64,000 nt of DNA from positions 82,319 through 146,318 of the forward strand of contig NZ_JAKRFN010000014.1 in the NCBI RefSeq assembly GCF_022348085.1, read 5' to 3'. Shown in pieces: positions 17,308 to 25,847 of this stretch (position 1 is the stretch's first letter; each line of letters opens with the position of its first letter). The translations under genes were made by a program, and so were the position numbers. Under the pieces are notes generated by a model. That model was not told the DNA's origin, made no database searches, and worked only from the letters and a program-made list of their open reading frames with translations. The DNA comes from Mycobacterium sp. PSTR-4-N (GTDB taxonomy: Bacteria; Actinomycetota; Actinomycetes; Mycobacteriales; Mycobacteriaceae).

Positions 17308-19251
17308 TCAGGAGGGGGTGATCAGCGGCCGCTGGACCTTCTTCCACTCCGCGTAACGCTGGTAGGCCTGCTGCGTGGACTCCAGCGACGACACCTCGCT
17401 GACCGGCACGTCCCACCAGGAGTGGCTGTCGGGAGCGTAGACCCGCGGGTCGGTCTCGACGTGGATCACGGTGATGCGATCGGCGGCCTTGGCCACCTTG
17501 ACGGCATCGGTGAACTCGGCGGCGGTCGCCACCCTGATGACGTCGGCGCCCAGGCTCGCCGCGTTCGCGGCGAGATCGACGGGCAGGGTGTCGCCGTCGA
17601 GCCGGCCGTCCTGTCCGCGGTAGCGGTAGGCCGTGCCGAAGCGTTGCGAACCCAATGACTCGGAGAGCCCGCCGATGGAGGCGAAACCGTGGTTCTGCAC
17701 GAGGACGGGGATGATCTTCACGCCCTCTTGGACGGCGGTGACGATCTCGGTGGCCATCATCAGATAGGAGCCGTCGCCGACCATGACGAACACGTCGCGA
17801 TCAGGTGCGGCCATCCGTACCCCGATACCGCCGGCGATCTCGTATCCCATGCAGGAGTAGCCGTACTCGACGTGGTAGCCCTTGCGGTCGCGCATCCGCC
17901 ACAGCTTGTGCAGGTCCCCGGGCATCGAGCCGGCCGCGCACACGACGACGTCACGCGCATCCGACAGTGTGTTCACCAGCCCGATGACCTGGTTCTGGTT
18001 CAGCGCGACGTCGTCGGAGGTGCGATAGGCCTGCGACACCGTGTCGTTCCACTCCGCCATCAATTCGGTTGTGCGGGAGCGATACTCGTCGTCGACGGTG
18101 TACGTGCCGGCCGCATCGGCCAGCGCCTCGAGCGCCTCTCGCGCGTCAGCGACCACGCTGATGCCACCCTGCTTGACGGCGTCGAAAGACGTGACGTTGA
18201 TGTTGACGAACCGCACATCGGGGTTGTTGAAGGCGGTGCGTGATGCCGAGGTGAAATCGCTGTAGCGCGTGCCGATCCCGATGACGACATCCGCGTCGGC
18301 GGCCAGTGCGTTGGCCGCGGTCGTGCCGGTGGAGCCGACGGCACCCACCGATTGCGGATGTTCGTGGAGCAGAGATCCCTTACCCGCCTGGCTTTCACAC
18401 ACCGGGATGCCGGTCTGCGCGGCGAACGCAGCCAGCGCATCGTTTGCGCCCGAGTAGATGACCCCGCCGCCGGCCACGATCAGAGGCGTGCGTGCCGAGC
18501 GGATCACATCGGCGGCCCGGGCGATCACCGAACGTTCGGGCAGTGGGCGGGCGATGTGCCAGGTGCGCTCGGCGAACAGCGATTCCGGCCAGTCGTGAGC
18601 CTCGGCCTGTACGTCCTGCGGCAGCGACACCGTCGCGGCGCCCGTCTCGGCGGGATCGGTGAGCACCCGCATCGCGCCGAGCAGCGCCGAAGGCAGTTGT
18701 TCGGGGCGCCACACCCGGTCGAAGTAGCGGGAGAGCGGCTTGAACGCGTCGTTGACCGTCACGTCGCCGCTGGCGGGCAGCTCCAACTCCTGCAGCACAG
18801 GCGAACTCACGCGGGTGGCGAACGTGTCGGACGGCAGCAGCAGGACGGGCAGCCGGTTGATGGTGGCCAGGGCGGCGCCGGTCAGCATGTTCGTCGATCC
18901 CGGGCCGATGCTGGCCGTGACGGCCCAAGTCTGCAACCGGTCCTGCTGACGGGCGTAGGCGACAGCGGTGTGGACCATGGCCTGTTCGTTGCGGCCGAGC
19001 ACGTACTTCAGCCCGGGTTCGGCCCCGCGCTCGTGGGCGTCGATCTCGTCCTGCAGCAGCGCCTGACCGACACCGGCGACGTTGCCGTGGCCGAAGATTC
19101 CCAGGCACCCGGCGAAGAACTTGTGCCGCTGCCCATCTCGCTCGACGTACTGGTTGGCCAGGAAGCGCACCGTCGCCTGGGCGACGGTCAGGCGCACGGT
19201 CGGCTCGGTGTCGGCGAGTTTGTCTGCCGACTTGGGCGCGGTGGAGACCAC
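17308..19251 (-). CDS. iolD: 3D-(3,5/4)-trihydroxycyclohexane-1,2-dione acylhydrolase IolD
   Basis: 647-aa thiamine-diphosphate enzyme that opens the ring of the inositol catabolite trihydroxycyclohexane-dione to 5-deoxy-glucuronate. It has the three-domain ThDP layout: the N-terminal Pyr domain (FAGCLGIFGHGNVAGVGQ, then the catalytic-Glu region), a central domain (APLIVAGGGVIYSGA), and a C-terminal PP domain with VMVGDGSYLMMATEI and the cofactor-Asn NHGFASIGG. GTG 19251 lies seven bases after AGGAG inside the iolB stop region; GTG 19257 is an alternative with poorer spacing. Last gene of the iolC operon. Confidence 0.93.
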   Translation of the reverse strand: MVSTAPKSADKLADTEPTVRLTVAQATVRFLANQYVERDGQRHKFFAGCLGIFGHGNVAGVGQALLQDEIDAHERGAEPGLKYVLGRNEQAMVHTAVAYARQQDRLQTWAVTASIGPGSTNMLTGAALATINRLPVLLLPSDTFATRVSSPVLQELELPASGDVTVNDAFKPLSRYFDRVWRPEQLPSALLGAMRVLTDPAETGAATVSLPQDVQAEAHDWPESLFAERTWHIARPLPERSVIARAADVIRSARTPLIVAGGGVIYSGANDALAAFAAQTGIPVCESQAGKGSLLHEHPQSVGAVGSTGTTAANALAADADVVIGIGTRYSDFTSASRTAFNNPDVRFVNINVTSFDAVKQGGISVVADAREALEALADAAGTYTVDDEYRSRTTELMAEWNDTVSQAYRTSDDVALNQNQVIGLVNTLSDARDVVVCAAGSMPGDLHKLWRMRDRKGYHVEYGYSCMGYEIAGGIGVRMAAPDRDVFVMVGDGSYLMMATEIVTAVQEGVKIIPVLVQNHGFASIGGLSESLGSQRFGTAYRYRGQDGRLDGDTLPVDLAANAASLGADVIRVATAAEFTDAVKVAKAADRITVIHVETDPRVYAPDSHSWWDVPVSEVSSLESTQQAYQRYAEWKKVQRPLITPS

Positions 19252-19253
19252 GG

Positions 19254-20123
19254 TCACTCTCCTCTGCTCGGGGTGAACGGAAGACGGGGATCGATCTGCT
19301 GGTGCTCCCAACTGGCACGCAGCCAGGTGTGGGCGGGGTCATCGCAGATCAGCCAGGCCCGGTTCGGGCCGGAGCCGGCCATCACGTTGAGGTAGTACAT
19401 GTGGTGGCCCGGCGCGGCGATCGACGGCCCGTGGTAACCGTGCGGAACCAGAACGACGTCACCGGTGCGGACCTCCTCGAGCACCTCGATGGGGCGCTGC
19501 GGGGTTCCGTACACCCGGTGGTATCCGAAACCCGTTGTGCCGGCGGGACTGTCGTCGATCTCGAAGTAGTAGATCTCCTCGAGCTGGGTCTCGACATCGG
19601 TGTTCTCGTCGTGTTTGTGTGCCGGGTAGCTCGACCAGTTGCCGCCGGGGGTGATCACCTCGCACGCGATCAGCGAATCGGCCTCGAATGCCGTTGCGGT
19701 GCCGAAATTGTGCACCTGCCGGCTGCAGTTGCCCGCGCCCCGCAGCTCGACCGGCACGTCGGCGGCGGCCACCCGCCGGTTGGGGAACGACGTCGATGCC
19801 CGCGCCCCGCAGATCGCGATGCGGCCGCGGCCCGCGAGCGTGTACTGCCGCCCGACACCGAGGTAGACCATGTCGGCGGGGCCGTCGAACACCGAGACCC
19901 GCGGCGACAGTGGGAACACCTCACCGTCGCAGTCGACGGTCGCGGCGCCGGCGAGCGGCAGGATCATCACCTCGGTGCCGTCGGTGGTCAGTGACACCTC
20001 GGTGCCGTCGCCGAGATCGACCACGTGCAGGGAGGATTCGGCCCAGCCGGCGTCCTCGGGCGTGATCGCGACGGTGAACGGTGCCTCGGCGCTGCCCGCG
20101 GGGATGTAGAGCGTGGAGTTCAT
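19254..20123 (-). CDS. iolB: 5-deoxy-glucuronate isomerase IolB
   Basis: 289-aa cupin-fold isomerase converting 5-deoxy-glucuronate to 5-dehydro-2-deoxy-gluconate. Family signatures are SYPAHKHDEN (metal His-His-Glu), LEEIYYFEI, GFGYHRVYG and VLVPHGYHGPS. Its ATG overlaps the stop of the aldolase-like gene upstream (ATGA), and its stop nearly abuts iolD, so translation of the operon is coupled. Confidence 0.95.
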   Translation of the reverse strand: MNSTLYIPAGSAEAPFTVAITPEDAGWAESSLHVVDLGDGTEVSLTTDGTEVMILPLAGAATVDCDGEVFPLSPRVSVFDGPADMVYLGVGRQYTLAGRGRIAICGARASTSFPNRRVAAADVPVELRGAGNCSRQVHNFGTATAFEADSLIACEVITPGGNWSSYPAHKHDENTDVETQLEEIYYFEIDDSPAGTTGFGYHRVYGTPQRPIEVLEEVRTGDVVLVPHGYHGPSIAAPGHHMYYLNVMAGSGPNRAWLICDDPAHTWLRASWEHQQIDPRLPFTPSRGE

Positions 20124-21004
20124 CGGACCATCGCCACCGCGGTCGCGACGGCCGAGCTGACATCGTCGTCGGGCGGGTAGAGCAGGGTGCGCCCGACGAT
20201 CAGGCCGCGCACCGAGGGTAGGGCCAGCGCCTTCTCCCAACTCGCGAATGCTTCGTCGGGATCCGTCGGGTCCCCGCCCAGCAGCAGGGTGGGCATGGTG
20301 GTCGACTCCATCACCCGGTCCATCTCGTCGACGACGGGCAGCTTCATCCACGTGTAGGCCGACGTCGAGCCCAGCCCCTGGCCGATGTGCACCGATTTGA
20401 TCACCGCGTCCGGCGACAGGTCGTTGCGGACCTTGCCGTCGACCCGCGACGACATGAACGGCTCGAGCATCGCGATCAGGCCGTGGGCGGCGAGCTCGTC
20501 GACCGCCTGCGCGCAGGCGGCCAATGTCGCGACGGTGCCCGGATCGTCGAGATCGATGCGGCACAGCATCTTTCCGCCGTTCATCCGCGCGGCCGCGGTG
20601 GACGCCGCAGTGGCGCCGGTCATCCGGTCGTCGAGTTCGAACGACGAGCCGGCCAGTCCGCCGCGGTTGAACGAGCTGAACACGACCTTGTCCTCGAGCG
20701 CGCCCAGCAGCAGGAGGTCATCGAGGATGTCGGCCGTGGCCAGCACCCCGTCCACGCCCGGGTCGGCCAGCGCCGCGCGCAGGCGGTCGAGCAGATCGGT
20801 GCGGCTGTTCATCGCGGTCGGGCGGGACCCGACAGCCAGCGCGCCGCGGGCCGGATGGTCGGCCGCCACGATCATCAGGCGGCCGTTGCCGCGCACCGTG
20901 GGCCGGGTGGCCCGGCTCTGCCAGGCCCGTGCGACCGCACCCGGGTCGGTGGCACGCACTTCTGTGATCGCCGAATAGTCGGCGCACACCGCGGTGTCAG
21001 ACAT
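20120..21004 (-). CDS. (beta/alpha)8-barrel aldolase-like protein of actinobacterial iol clusters
   Basis: 294-aa protein resembling the Cgl0159-type TIM-barrel family that sits between iolC and iolB/iolA in corynebacterial inositol clusters. Visible features are LMIVAADHPARGAL near residue 43, GVDGVLATADILDDLLLLG, the loop VVFSSFNRGGLAG, MLCRIDLDDP and LLLGGDPTDP. It most resembles class I fructose-bisphosphate/DeoC-like aldolases, so it may cleave 5-dehydro-2-deoxy-6-phosphogluconate (the IolJ step), which no other gene here would do. That role is inferred. It overlaps iolC by 8 bp and iolB by 4 bp. Confidence 0.7.
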   Translation of the reverse strand: MSDTAVCADYSAITEVRATDPGAVARAWQSRATRPTVRGNGRLMIVAADHPARGALAVGSRPTAMNSRTDLLDRLRAALADPGVDGVLATADILDDLLLLGALEDKVVFSSFNRGGLAGSSFELDDRMTGATAASTAAARMNGGKMLCRIDLDDPGTVATLAACAQAVDELAAHGLIAMLEPFMSSRVDGKVRNDLSPDAVIKSVHIGQGLGSTSAYTWMKLPVVDEMDRVMESTTMPTLLLGGDPTDPDEAFASWEKALALPSVRGLIVGRTLLYPPDDDVSSAVATAVAMVR

Positions 21005-21962
21005 TGACGGCCTCCGTAGCTGTCTGTTCGGCCAGGTCGGCGACCTCGGCGGCCGTCGGCATCGCGGTCGAGCACTCGAGCCGGCCGGCGACGATGGCGC
21101 CGGCCGCGTTCGCGTAGCGCAACGTCTTCTCCAACGGCCAGTCGTGCAGCAACCCGTGGCACAGACTTCCGCCGAAGGCGTCGCCGGCACCGAGGCCGTT
21201 GACGACGTCGACTTCGTTGGGCGGCACGGTCACCGATGTCCGGCGGCTCTTCCCGAGGACACCGCGGGGGCCCTGCTTGACGATCGCGAGTTCCACCCCC
21301 AGATCGAGCAGGGCGTCGGCCGCTTTGTGGGGATTGGATTCGCCGACGGCGATCTCGCATTCCTCGCGGTTGCCGACGGCGACGGTGACGTGCCTCAGCG
21401 CCGCTCGGACCTGCTCGGAGGCAGCGGCGGGGGAGTCCCAGAACATCGGCCGGTAGTCGAGGTCGAGCACCGTCAGCGGTTTGCGGTCGCGTGCCGCGAG
21501 GGCAGCGAAATGTGCACTCCTGCTCGGCTCTTCGGACAGGCCGGTCACGGTCGCCCAGAACAGGCGGGCTGCGCGCACGGCGTCGACGTCGATGTCGTCG
21601 ACGGTGATCTGCAGATCGGGTGCGCTCGGCTTTCGGTAGAAGTACAGCGGGAAATCGTCGGGCGGGAAGATCTCACAGAAGGTGACCGGGGTCGGGAATC
21701 GGTCGTGGGTGGCGACGAAGCGGTTGTCGACACCCAGGCGTTCGAGTTCGGCGCGCACGAACCGGCCGAACGGATCATCGCCCGCTCCGGAGATCAGCGC
21801 GGTGCGGTTGCCGAGCCGGGCCGCGGCGACGGCGACGTTGGCCGCGCTACCACCGAGGAACTTGCCGAAGGTCTCGACGTCCTCGAGGCCGACGCCGGTC
21901 TGCAGTGGGTACACGTCGACGCCGCTGCGCCCGATGGCGAGGACGTCGTAGGAAGAAGTCAT
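20997..21962 (-). CDS. iolC: 5-dehydro-2-deoxygluconokinase IolC
   Basis: 321-aa PfkB-family kinase phosphorylating 5-dehydro-2-deoxygluconate. Motifs are the N-terminal GKFLGGSAANVAVAAARLG near residue 30 and the C-terminal GLGAGDAFGGSL with the catalytic Asp near 265. ATG 21962 follows GGAG; an upstream in-frame GTG at 22016 would overlap the promoter. First gene of the operon iolC, aldolase-like, iolB, iolD, which is divergent from the GntR regulator across a 146-bp region carrying the operator described separately. Confidence 0.92.
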   Translation of the reverse strand: MTSSYDVLAIGRSGVDVYPLQTGVGLEDVETFGKFLGGSAANVAVAAARLGNRTALISGAGDDPFGRFVRAELERLGVDNRFVATHDRFPTPVTFCEIFPPDDFPLYFYRKPSAPDLQITVDDIDVDAVRAARLFWATVTGLSEEPSRSAHFAALAARDRKPLTVLDLDYRPMFWDSPAAASEQVRAALRHVTVAVGNREECEIAVGESNPHKAADALLDLGVELAIVKQGPRGVLGKSRRTSVTVPPNEVDVVNGLGAGDAFGGSLCHGLLHDWPLEKTLRYANAAGAIVAGRLECSTAMPTAAEVADLAEQTATEAVNV

Positions 21963-22009
21963 CAAGTCACTCCGACGAGGGTGTGGGTGGCTGGCTTCGA
22001 CTGTGCCCC

Positions 22010-22050
22010 GGCTCACTACAGAAAGTCAATACTTTGTCCTGACATTCTAT
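22010..22050. promoter_or_regulatory. iolC: iolC/iolR divergent promoter with candidate GntR operator (site A)
   Basis: On the minus strand the segment reads AATGTCAGGACAAAGT then ATTGACTTTC, so the palindrome TGTCAGGACA (22035-22044) abuts a TTGACT -35-like element of the iolC promoter. The same ~40 bases recur upstream of the ABC importer at 23681-23720 with about six differences. A shared operator for the adjacent GntR/HutC regulator is the simplest reading. Confidence 0.65.
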
Positions 22051-22108
22051 CTTTGTGGCATTCGATGTTAGGCTTCCGGCATCCGGCAAACTCGAGATCG
22101 GAGTCGAC

Positions 22109-22840
22109 GTGCCGCTGACCGTGGAGCTCGACAGGTCGAGTCCTGTGCCCCTCTACTACCAGCTCGCGCAGGCAATCGAGGCTGCGATCCGCGACGGCGA
22201 ACTCGCTCCGGGGGACCGCTTCGAGAACGAGCTCGCGTTGGCCAAGCGGCTGGCGCTGTCGCGGCCGACGACGCGGCGGGCCATCCAGGAACTCGTCGAC
22301 AAGGGTCTGCTCGTCCGCAAACGCGGCGTCGGCACCCAGGTGGTTCAGAATCCCGTTCATCGCCGCGTCGAATTGACCAGTCTGTTCGACGATCTCGCGC
22401 GCGCCGGACAGGAGCCGAGCACCACGTTGTTGGACTACCGCGTCGGGCCCCCGGACGAGGACGTCGCACGCGAACTGAACCTCACGCATGACCGCGAGGT
22501 CGTCTCGATCCACCGGCTGCGGTGCGCGAACGGCGAGCCGCTGGCCGTGATGACCAACTACCTGCCCGTCGACATCGCCCCCGACGCCGAGGAACTGGAG
22601 AAGAGCGGGCTGTATCAGTCGTTGCGGGCGCGCGGCGTGCACATCCGGTTGGCGCGCCAGCGAATCGGCGCCCGCGGTGCCACCCGCGCCGAGGCGCACT
22701 TGCTGGACGAGAAACCGAATGCGCCGCTGTTGACGATGGCGCGCACCGCATTCGACGATTCCGGCGCCGCGGTCGAGTTCGGCAATCACGGCTATCGGGC
22801 GTCGCGCTACTACTTCGACACCACCGTCGTCGACCGCTGA
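22109..22840 (+). CDS. GntR/HutC-family regulator of the iol genes
   Basis: 243-aa transcriptional regulator. The N-terminal winged HTH (VPLYYQLAQAIEAAIRDGEL ... RPTTRRAIQELVDKGLLVRKRGVGTQV, residues ~12-80) is joined to a UTRA effector domain (to residue ~240, with the typical ending GYRASRYYFDTTVV). It probably senses an inositol catabolite and represses the divergent iolC operon and the importer through the TGTCAGGACA palindromes. GTG 22109 lies five bases after GGAG; an in-frame GTG at 22055 would begin within a few bases of the operator and lacks a ribosome-binding site. Confidence 0.85.
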   Translation: MPLTVELDRSSPVPLYYQLAQAIEAAIRDGELAPGDRFENELALAKRLALSRPTTRRAIQELVDKGLLVRKRGVGTQVVQNPVHRRVELTSLFDDLARAGQEPSTTLLDYRVGPPDEDVARELNLTHDREVVSIHRLRCANGEPLAVMTNYLPVDIAPDAEELEKSGLYQSLRARGVHIRLARQRIGARGATRAEAHLLDEKPNAPLLTMARTAFDDSGAAVEFGNHGYRASRYYFDTTVVDR

Positions 22841-22844
22841 GCCG

Positions 22845-23627
22845 TCAGGCGAACGCGGTACGGAAGGCCTCGAGGGCCGCCTCGCTGCCCGCGTCGCCGG
22901 CGCCTGACGCCCACGCTTCCATGCCGATGGTTCCGGTGTACCCCATGTCCCGTAGCGTCCGGGCCACGGCCGGGTAGTTGATCTCGCCGGTGCCCGGCTC
23001 GCGGCGTCCCGGCACGTCGGCCACCTGGATCTCGCCGATCGCGTCACCACAGCGGCGCAGCAATTCGATCAGATTCCCCTCGCCGATCTGGGCGTGATAC
23101 AGGTCGAGCATCATCTTCACGTTGGGGTGGGCCACGTCGTCGACCAGCGCGAGAACGTCTTTGGCGCGCGCCAGGGGCACGCCAGGGTGGTCGACGATGG
23201 TGTTCAGGTTCTCCACCACGAACGTCACGCCCGCAGCGGCGCCGAGCTCGCCGAGGCGCTGCAGAGTGCGCGCAGCGGTCAGCCACATCTGTCCCGTGGC
23301 CCGTCCGCGAGGACGTGCCGCCTGCCCGTCGACCAGTTCGGCGGTGTGCACGTTCAGCCGCGTGACGCCGAGAGTCGCCGCGGCATCGATGCTCTGCCGT
23401 GCCGTGCGCACGACGTCGTCGCAGCTCGCCGGGTCGATGAGATCGCCCTGCAGATAGCCGGTCATCGAGGTGAACGTCGCCCCGGTGCGAGCCAGCGCGG
23501 CGAGGTCCTTGTCGTGCCAGCTCCAGATCTCCACGGCGAAGCCGCGCTCGTGAATCCGCTTGACGCGCTCGATGATCGGGTGATCGCGGAACACCATCTC
23601 CGCACATACCGACAGCTGGAAACCCAT
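22845..23627 (-). CDS. hydroxypyruvate-isomerase-like TIM-barrel protein
   Basis: 260-aa xylose-isomerase-like TIM-barrel protein of the hydroxypyruvate isomerase family. Visible motifs: LSVCAEMVFRD at the start, EIWSWHDKDL, VVENLNTIVDHPG (metal Glu), MMLDLYHAQIGEGN, EIQVADVPGRREPGTGEINY and a C-terminal GMEAW. In an inositol cluster it may act on inosose or a keto-sugar (an IolH/IolI-like step); this is inferred. It converges with the regulator gene (4 bp between ends) and is divergent from the importer, sharing operator site B. Confidence 0.75.
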   Translation of the reverse strand: MGFQLSVCAEMVFRDHPIIERVKRIHERGFAVEIWSWHDKDLAALARTGATFTSMTGYLQGDLIDPASCDDVVRTARQSIDAAATLGVTRLNVHTAELVDGQAARPRGRATGQMWLTAARTLQRLGELGAAAGVTFVVENLNTIVDHPGVPLARAKDVLALVDDVAHPNVKMMLDLYHAQIGEGNLIELLRRCGDAIGEIQVADVPGRREPGTGEINYPAVARTLRDMGYTGTIGMEAWASGAGDAGSEAALEAFRTAFA

Positions 23628-23680
23628 CGCGGCGGCCTTTCGTCGTGGGGCAGGAGTGCCCACACTATGACATGCAGTCC

Positions 23681-23720
23681 TAATGTCAGGACAAAGTGTT
23701 GACTTTCGGCTGTGAGCCGT
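23681..23720. promoter_or_regulatory. importer promoter with candidate GntR operator (site B)
   Basis: Plus-strand copy of site A: TGTCAGGACA at 23684-23693, then TTGACT at 23699-23704 with GAGCCGTATTAC downstream as a possible -10 region. An additional inverted pair TGACAT...ATGTCA (23668-23688) overlaps it. It lies about 80-120 bp before the substrate-binding-protein gene and 55 bp from the divergent isomerase gene, so one site could control both. Confidence 0.65.
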
Positions 23721-23798
23721 ATTACATCAATCCAGTGGCGTGGCGCGCGGCACTTCGAGACGCCCGGCGCCGGGAGACCTGGATGACAAGGAGATGTG

Positions 23799-24788
23799 AT
23801 GACGTTCAAGCGGCTCGCGACGCTCGCCGGGACCGGCGTTCTGGCGATCGGACTCGTGGCGTGCTCGTCGACGGGCGGAAAGCCCGCCAGCTCGGGCGAG
23901 GGCGGTGGCGGCGGGGGCACCGTCGACACCCCGCGCAAGACCATCGCGATGATCACCCATGAGGTGCCGGGCGACTCGTTCTGGGATCTGATCCGCAAGG
24001 GCGCGGAAACCGCTGCCAAGAAGGACAACATCGAGCTGCGCTACTCCAATGATCCGGAAGCGCCGGGCCAGGCCAACCTCGTGCAGAACGCGGTGGACAG
24101 TGGCGTCGACGGCATCGCGGTGACGCTGGCCAAACCCGACGCCATGCAGGCCGCGGTCAAGGCCGCTGAGGGCAAGGGCATTCCGGTGGTGGCCTTCAAC
24201 GCCGGCGCGGACGCCTGGAAGGGCATGGGCGTCAAGGAGTTCTTCGGCCAGGACGAGTTCATCGCTGGCCAGGCCGTGGGTGAGCGCCTGACGGCCGACG
24301 GTGCCACGAAGGCGATCTGCGTGATCCAGGAGCAGGGTCACGTCGGGCTGGAATCCCGCTGCGCCGGCGTCAAGGACAAGTTCCCTGCCACCGAGACACT
24401 CAACGTCAACGGCAAGGACATGCCGTCGGTCGAGTCGACCATCACCGCCAAGCTGCAGCAGGACCCGGCCGTCGACTACGTCGTCACCCTGGGCGCCCCG
24501 TTCGCGCTGACCGCGGTGCAGTCGGCAGGAAACGCCGGCAGCAAGGCCAAGATCGGCACCTTCGACACCAACGCCGCCCTCGTCGGGGCGATTCAGGACG
24601 GCACCGTCCAGTGGGCCATCGACCAGCAGCCCTACCTGCAGGGCTACCTCGCCGTCGACTCGCTGTGGCTGTACCTGACCAACGGCAACGTGATCGGCGG
24701 CGGGCAGCCGACGCTGACCGGGCCCGCGTTCATCGACAAGTCGAACATCGACGCGGTGGCCGATTATGCGAAGGGCGGGACCCGATGA
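23799..24788 (+). CDS. sugar ABC transporter substrate-binding lipoprotein
   Basis: 329-aa periplasmic-binding-protein-type lipoprotein (Peripla_BP_4, CUT2 family) anchored outside the membrane. Lipobox GLVAC sets the lipidated Cys near residue 22, followed by a Ser/Gly linker. The domain begins KTIAMITHEVPGDSFWDLI and shows GVDGIAVTLAKPDAM and VVAFNAGADAW, all typical of ribose/inositol binders. ATG 23799 follows AGGAG. First gene of a three-gene importer operon; the ligand is inferred to be inositol or a derivative from context. Confidence 0.9.
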   Translation: MTFKRLATLAGTGVLAIGLVACSSTGGKPASSGEGGGGGGTVDTPRKTIAMITHEVPGDSFWDLIRKGAETAAKKDNIELRYSNDPEAPGQANLVQNAVDSGVDGIAVTLAKPDAMQAAVKAAEGKGIPVVAFNAGADAWKGMGVKEFFGQDEFIAGQAVGERLTADGATKAICVIQEQGHVGLESRCAGVKDKFPATETLNVNGKDMPSVESTITAKLQQDPAVDYVVTLGAPFALTAVQSAGNAGSKAKIGTFDTNAALVGAIQDGTVQWAIDQQPYLQGYLAVDSLWLYLTNGNVIGGGQPTLTGPAFIDKSNIDAVADYAKGGTR

Positions 24789-25843
24789 CCACGAAGGAGG
24801 CGCTCGACGTCGGCGGCCACACGGTGGTGCGCGACGAACGCGTCAAGGAACGAAATCGGATGCAGCGCATCCTGATTCGGCCAGAGATGGGCGCCGGCAT
24901 CGGCGCGATCGGGATCTTCGTCTTCTTCCTGGTCGTCGCCGGACCGTTCCGCGAGGCGGCGTCCCTGGCCACCGTGCTCTACGCCAGCTCGACCATCGGC
25001 ATCATGGCCTGCGGTGTCGCGCTGCTGATGATCGGCGGTGAGTTCGACCTGTCGTCGGGTGTCGCGGTCACGTTCAGCTCGCTTGCCGCGTCGATGCTGG
25101 CCTACAACCTGCACCTCAATCTGTGGGTGGGTGCGGCTCTGGCTCTGATCCTCGCGCTGGTCGTCGGCTTCTTCAACGGCTGGCTGGTGATGCGGACGAA
25201 GATCCCCAGCTTCCTGATCACCCTGAGCACCTTCTTCATGTTGGCCGGCATCAACCTGGCCGTCACGAAGCTGGTCGCCGGACAGGTGGCCACGCAGAGC
25301 GTCAGCGACATGGCCGGCTTCGACTCGGCGCAGAAAGTGTTCGCCTCGTCGTTCACGCTGTTCGGTGTCAGCATCCGCATCACCGTGGTGTGGTGGCTCG
25401 TCTTCACCGCGATCGCGACCTGGGTCCTGTTCAAGACGCGGATCGGCAACTGGATCTTCGCCGTCGGCGGTGACGCCGACAGCGCGCGCGCCGTGGGCGT
25501 TCCGGTCACCAAAGTCAAGATCGGCCTGTTCATGTTCGTCGGCTTCTGCGCCTGGTTCGTCGGCATGCACCTGCTGTTCGCGTTCAACACCGTGCAGTCC
25601 GGCCAGGGCATCGGCAACGAGTTCTTCTACATCATCGCCGCGGTCATCGGTGGCTGCCTGCTCACCGGCGGCTACGGCACGGCCGTCGGCGCCGCGATCG
25701 GCGCGTTCATCTTCGGCATGACGAACCAGGGCATCGTGTACGCCGGTTGGGATCCGGACTGGTTCAAGTTCTTCCTGGGCGCGATGCTGCTGTTCGCGGT
25801 GATCGCCAACAACGCCTTCCGCAACTACGCCGCAAAGAAGTGA
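24785..25843 (+). CDS. sugar ABC transporter permease
   Basis: 352-aa CUT2-family integral membrane permease with about eight to ten hydrophobic segments. The conserved regions IGGEFDLSSGVAVTFSSL near residue 85 and IIAAVIGGCLLTGGYGTAVGAAIGA near 285 match RbsC/XylH-type proteins. Its ATG overlaps the stop of the binding-protein gene (ATGA). A single permease gene implies a homodimeric channel. Confidence 0.92.
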   Translation: MTTKEALDVGGHTVVRDERVKERNRMQRILIRPEMGAGIGAIGIFVFFLVVAGPFREAASLATVLYASSTIGIMACGVALLMIGGEFDLSSGVAVTFSSLAASMLAYNLHLNLWVGAALALILALVVGFFNGWLVMRTKIPSFLITLSTFFMLAGINLAVTKLVAGQVATQSVSDMAGFDSAQKVFASSFTLFGVSIRITVVWWLVFTAIATWVLFKTRIGNWIFAVGGDADSARAVGVPVTKVKIGLFMFVGFCAWFVGMHLLFAFNTVQSGQGIGNEFFYIIAAVIGGCLLTGGYGTAVGAAIGAFIFGMTNQGIVYAGWDPDWFKFFLGAMLLFAVIANNAFRNYAAKK

Positions 25844-25847
25844 CCAG

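Noticed and set aside
19257..20564. Extended frame fusing iolB to upstream sequence
   Set aside because: The open frame upstream of ATG 20123 overlaps the aldolase-like gene and encodes Arg/Gly-rich shadow sequence; IolB family length fits the ATG start.
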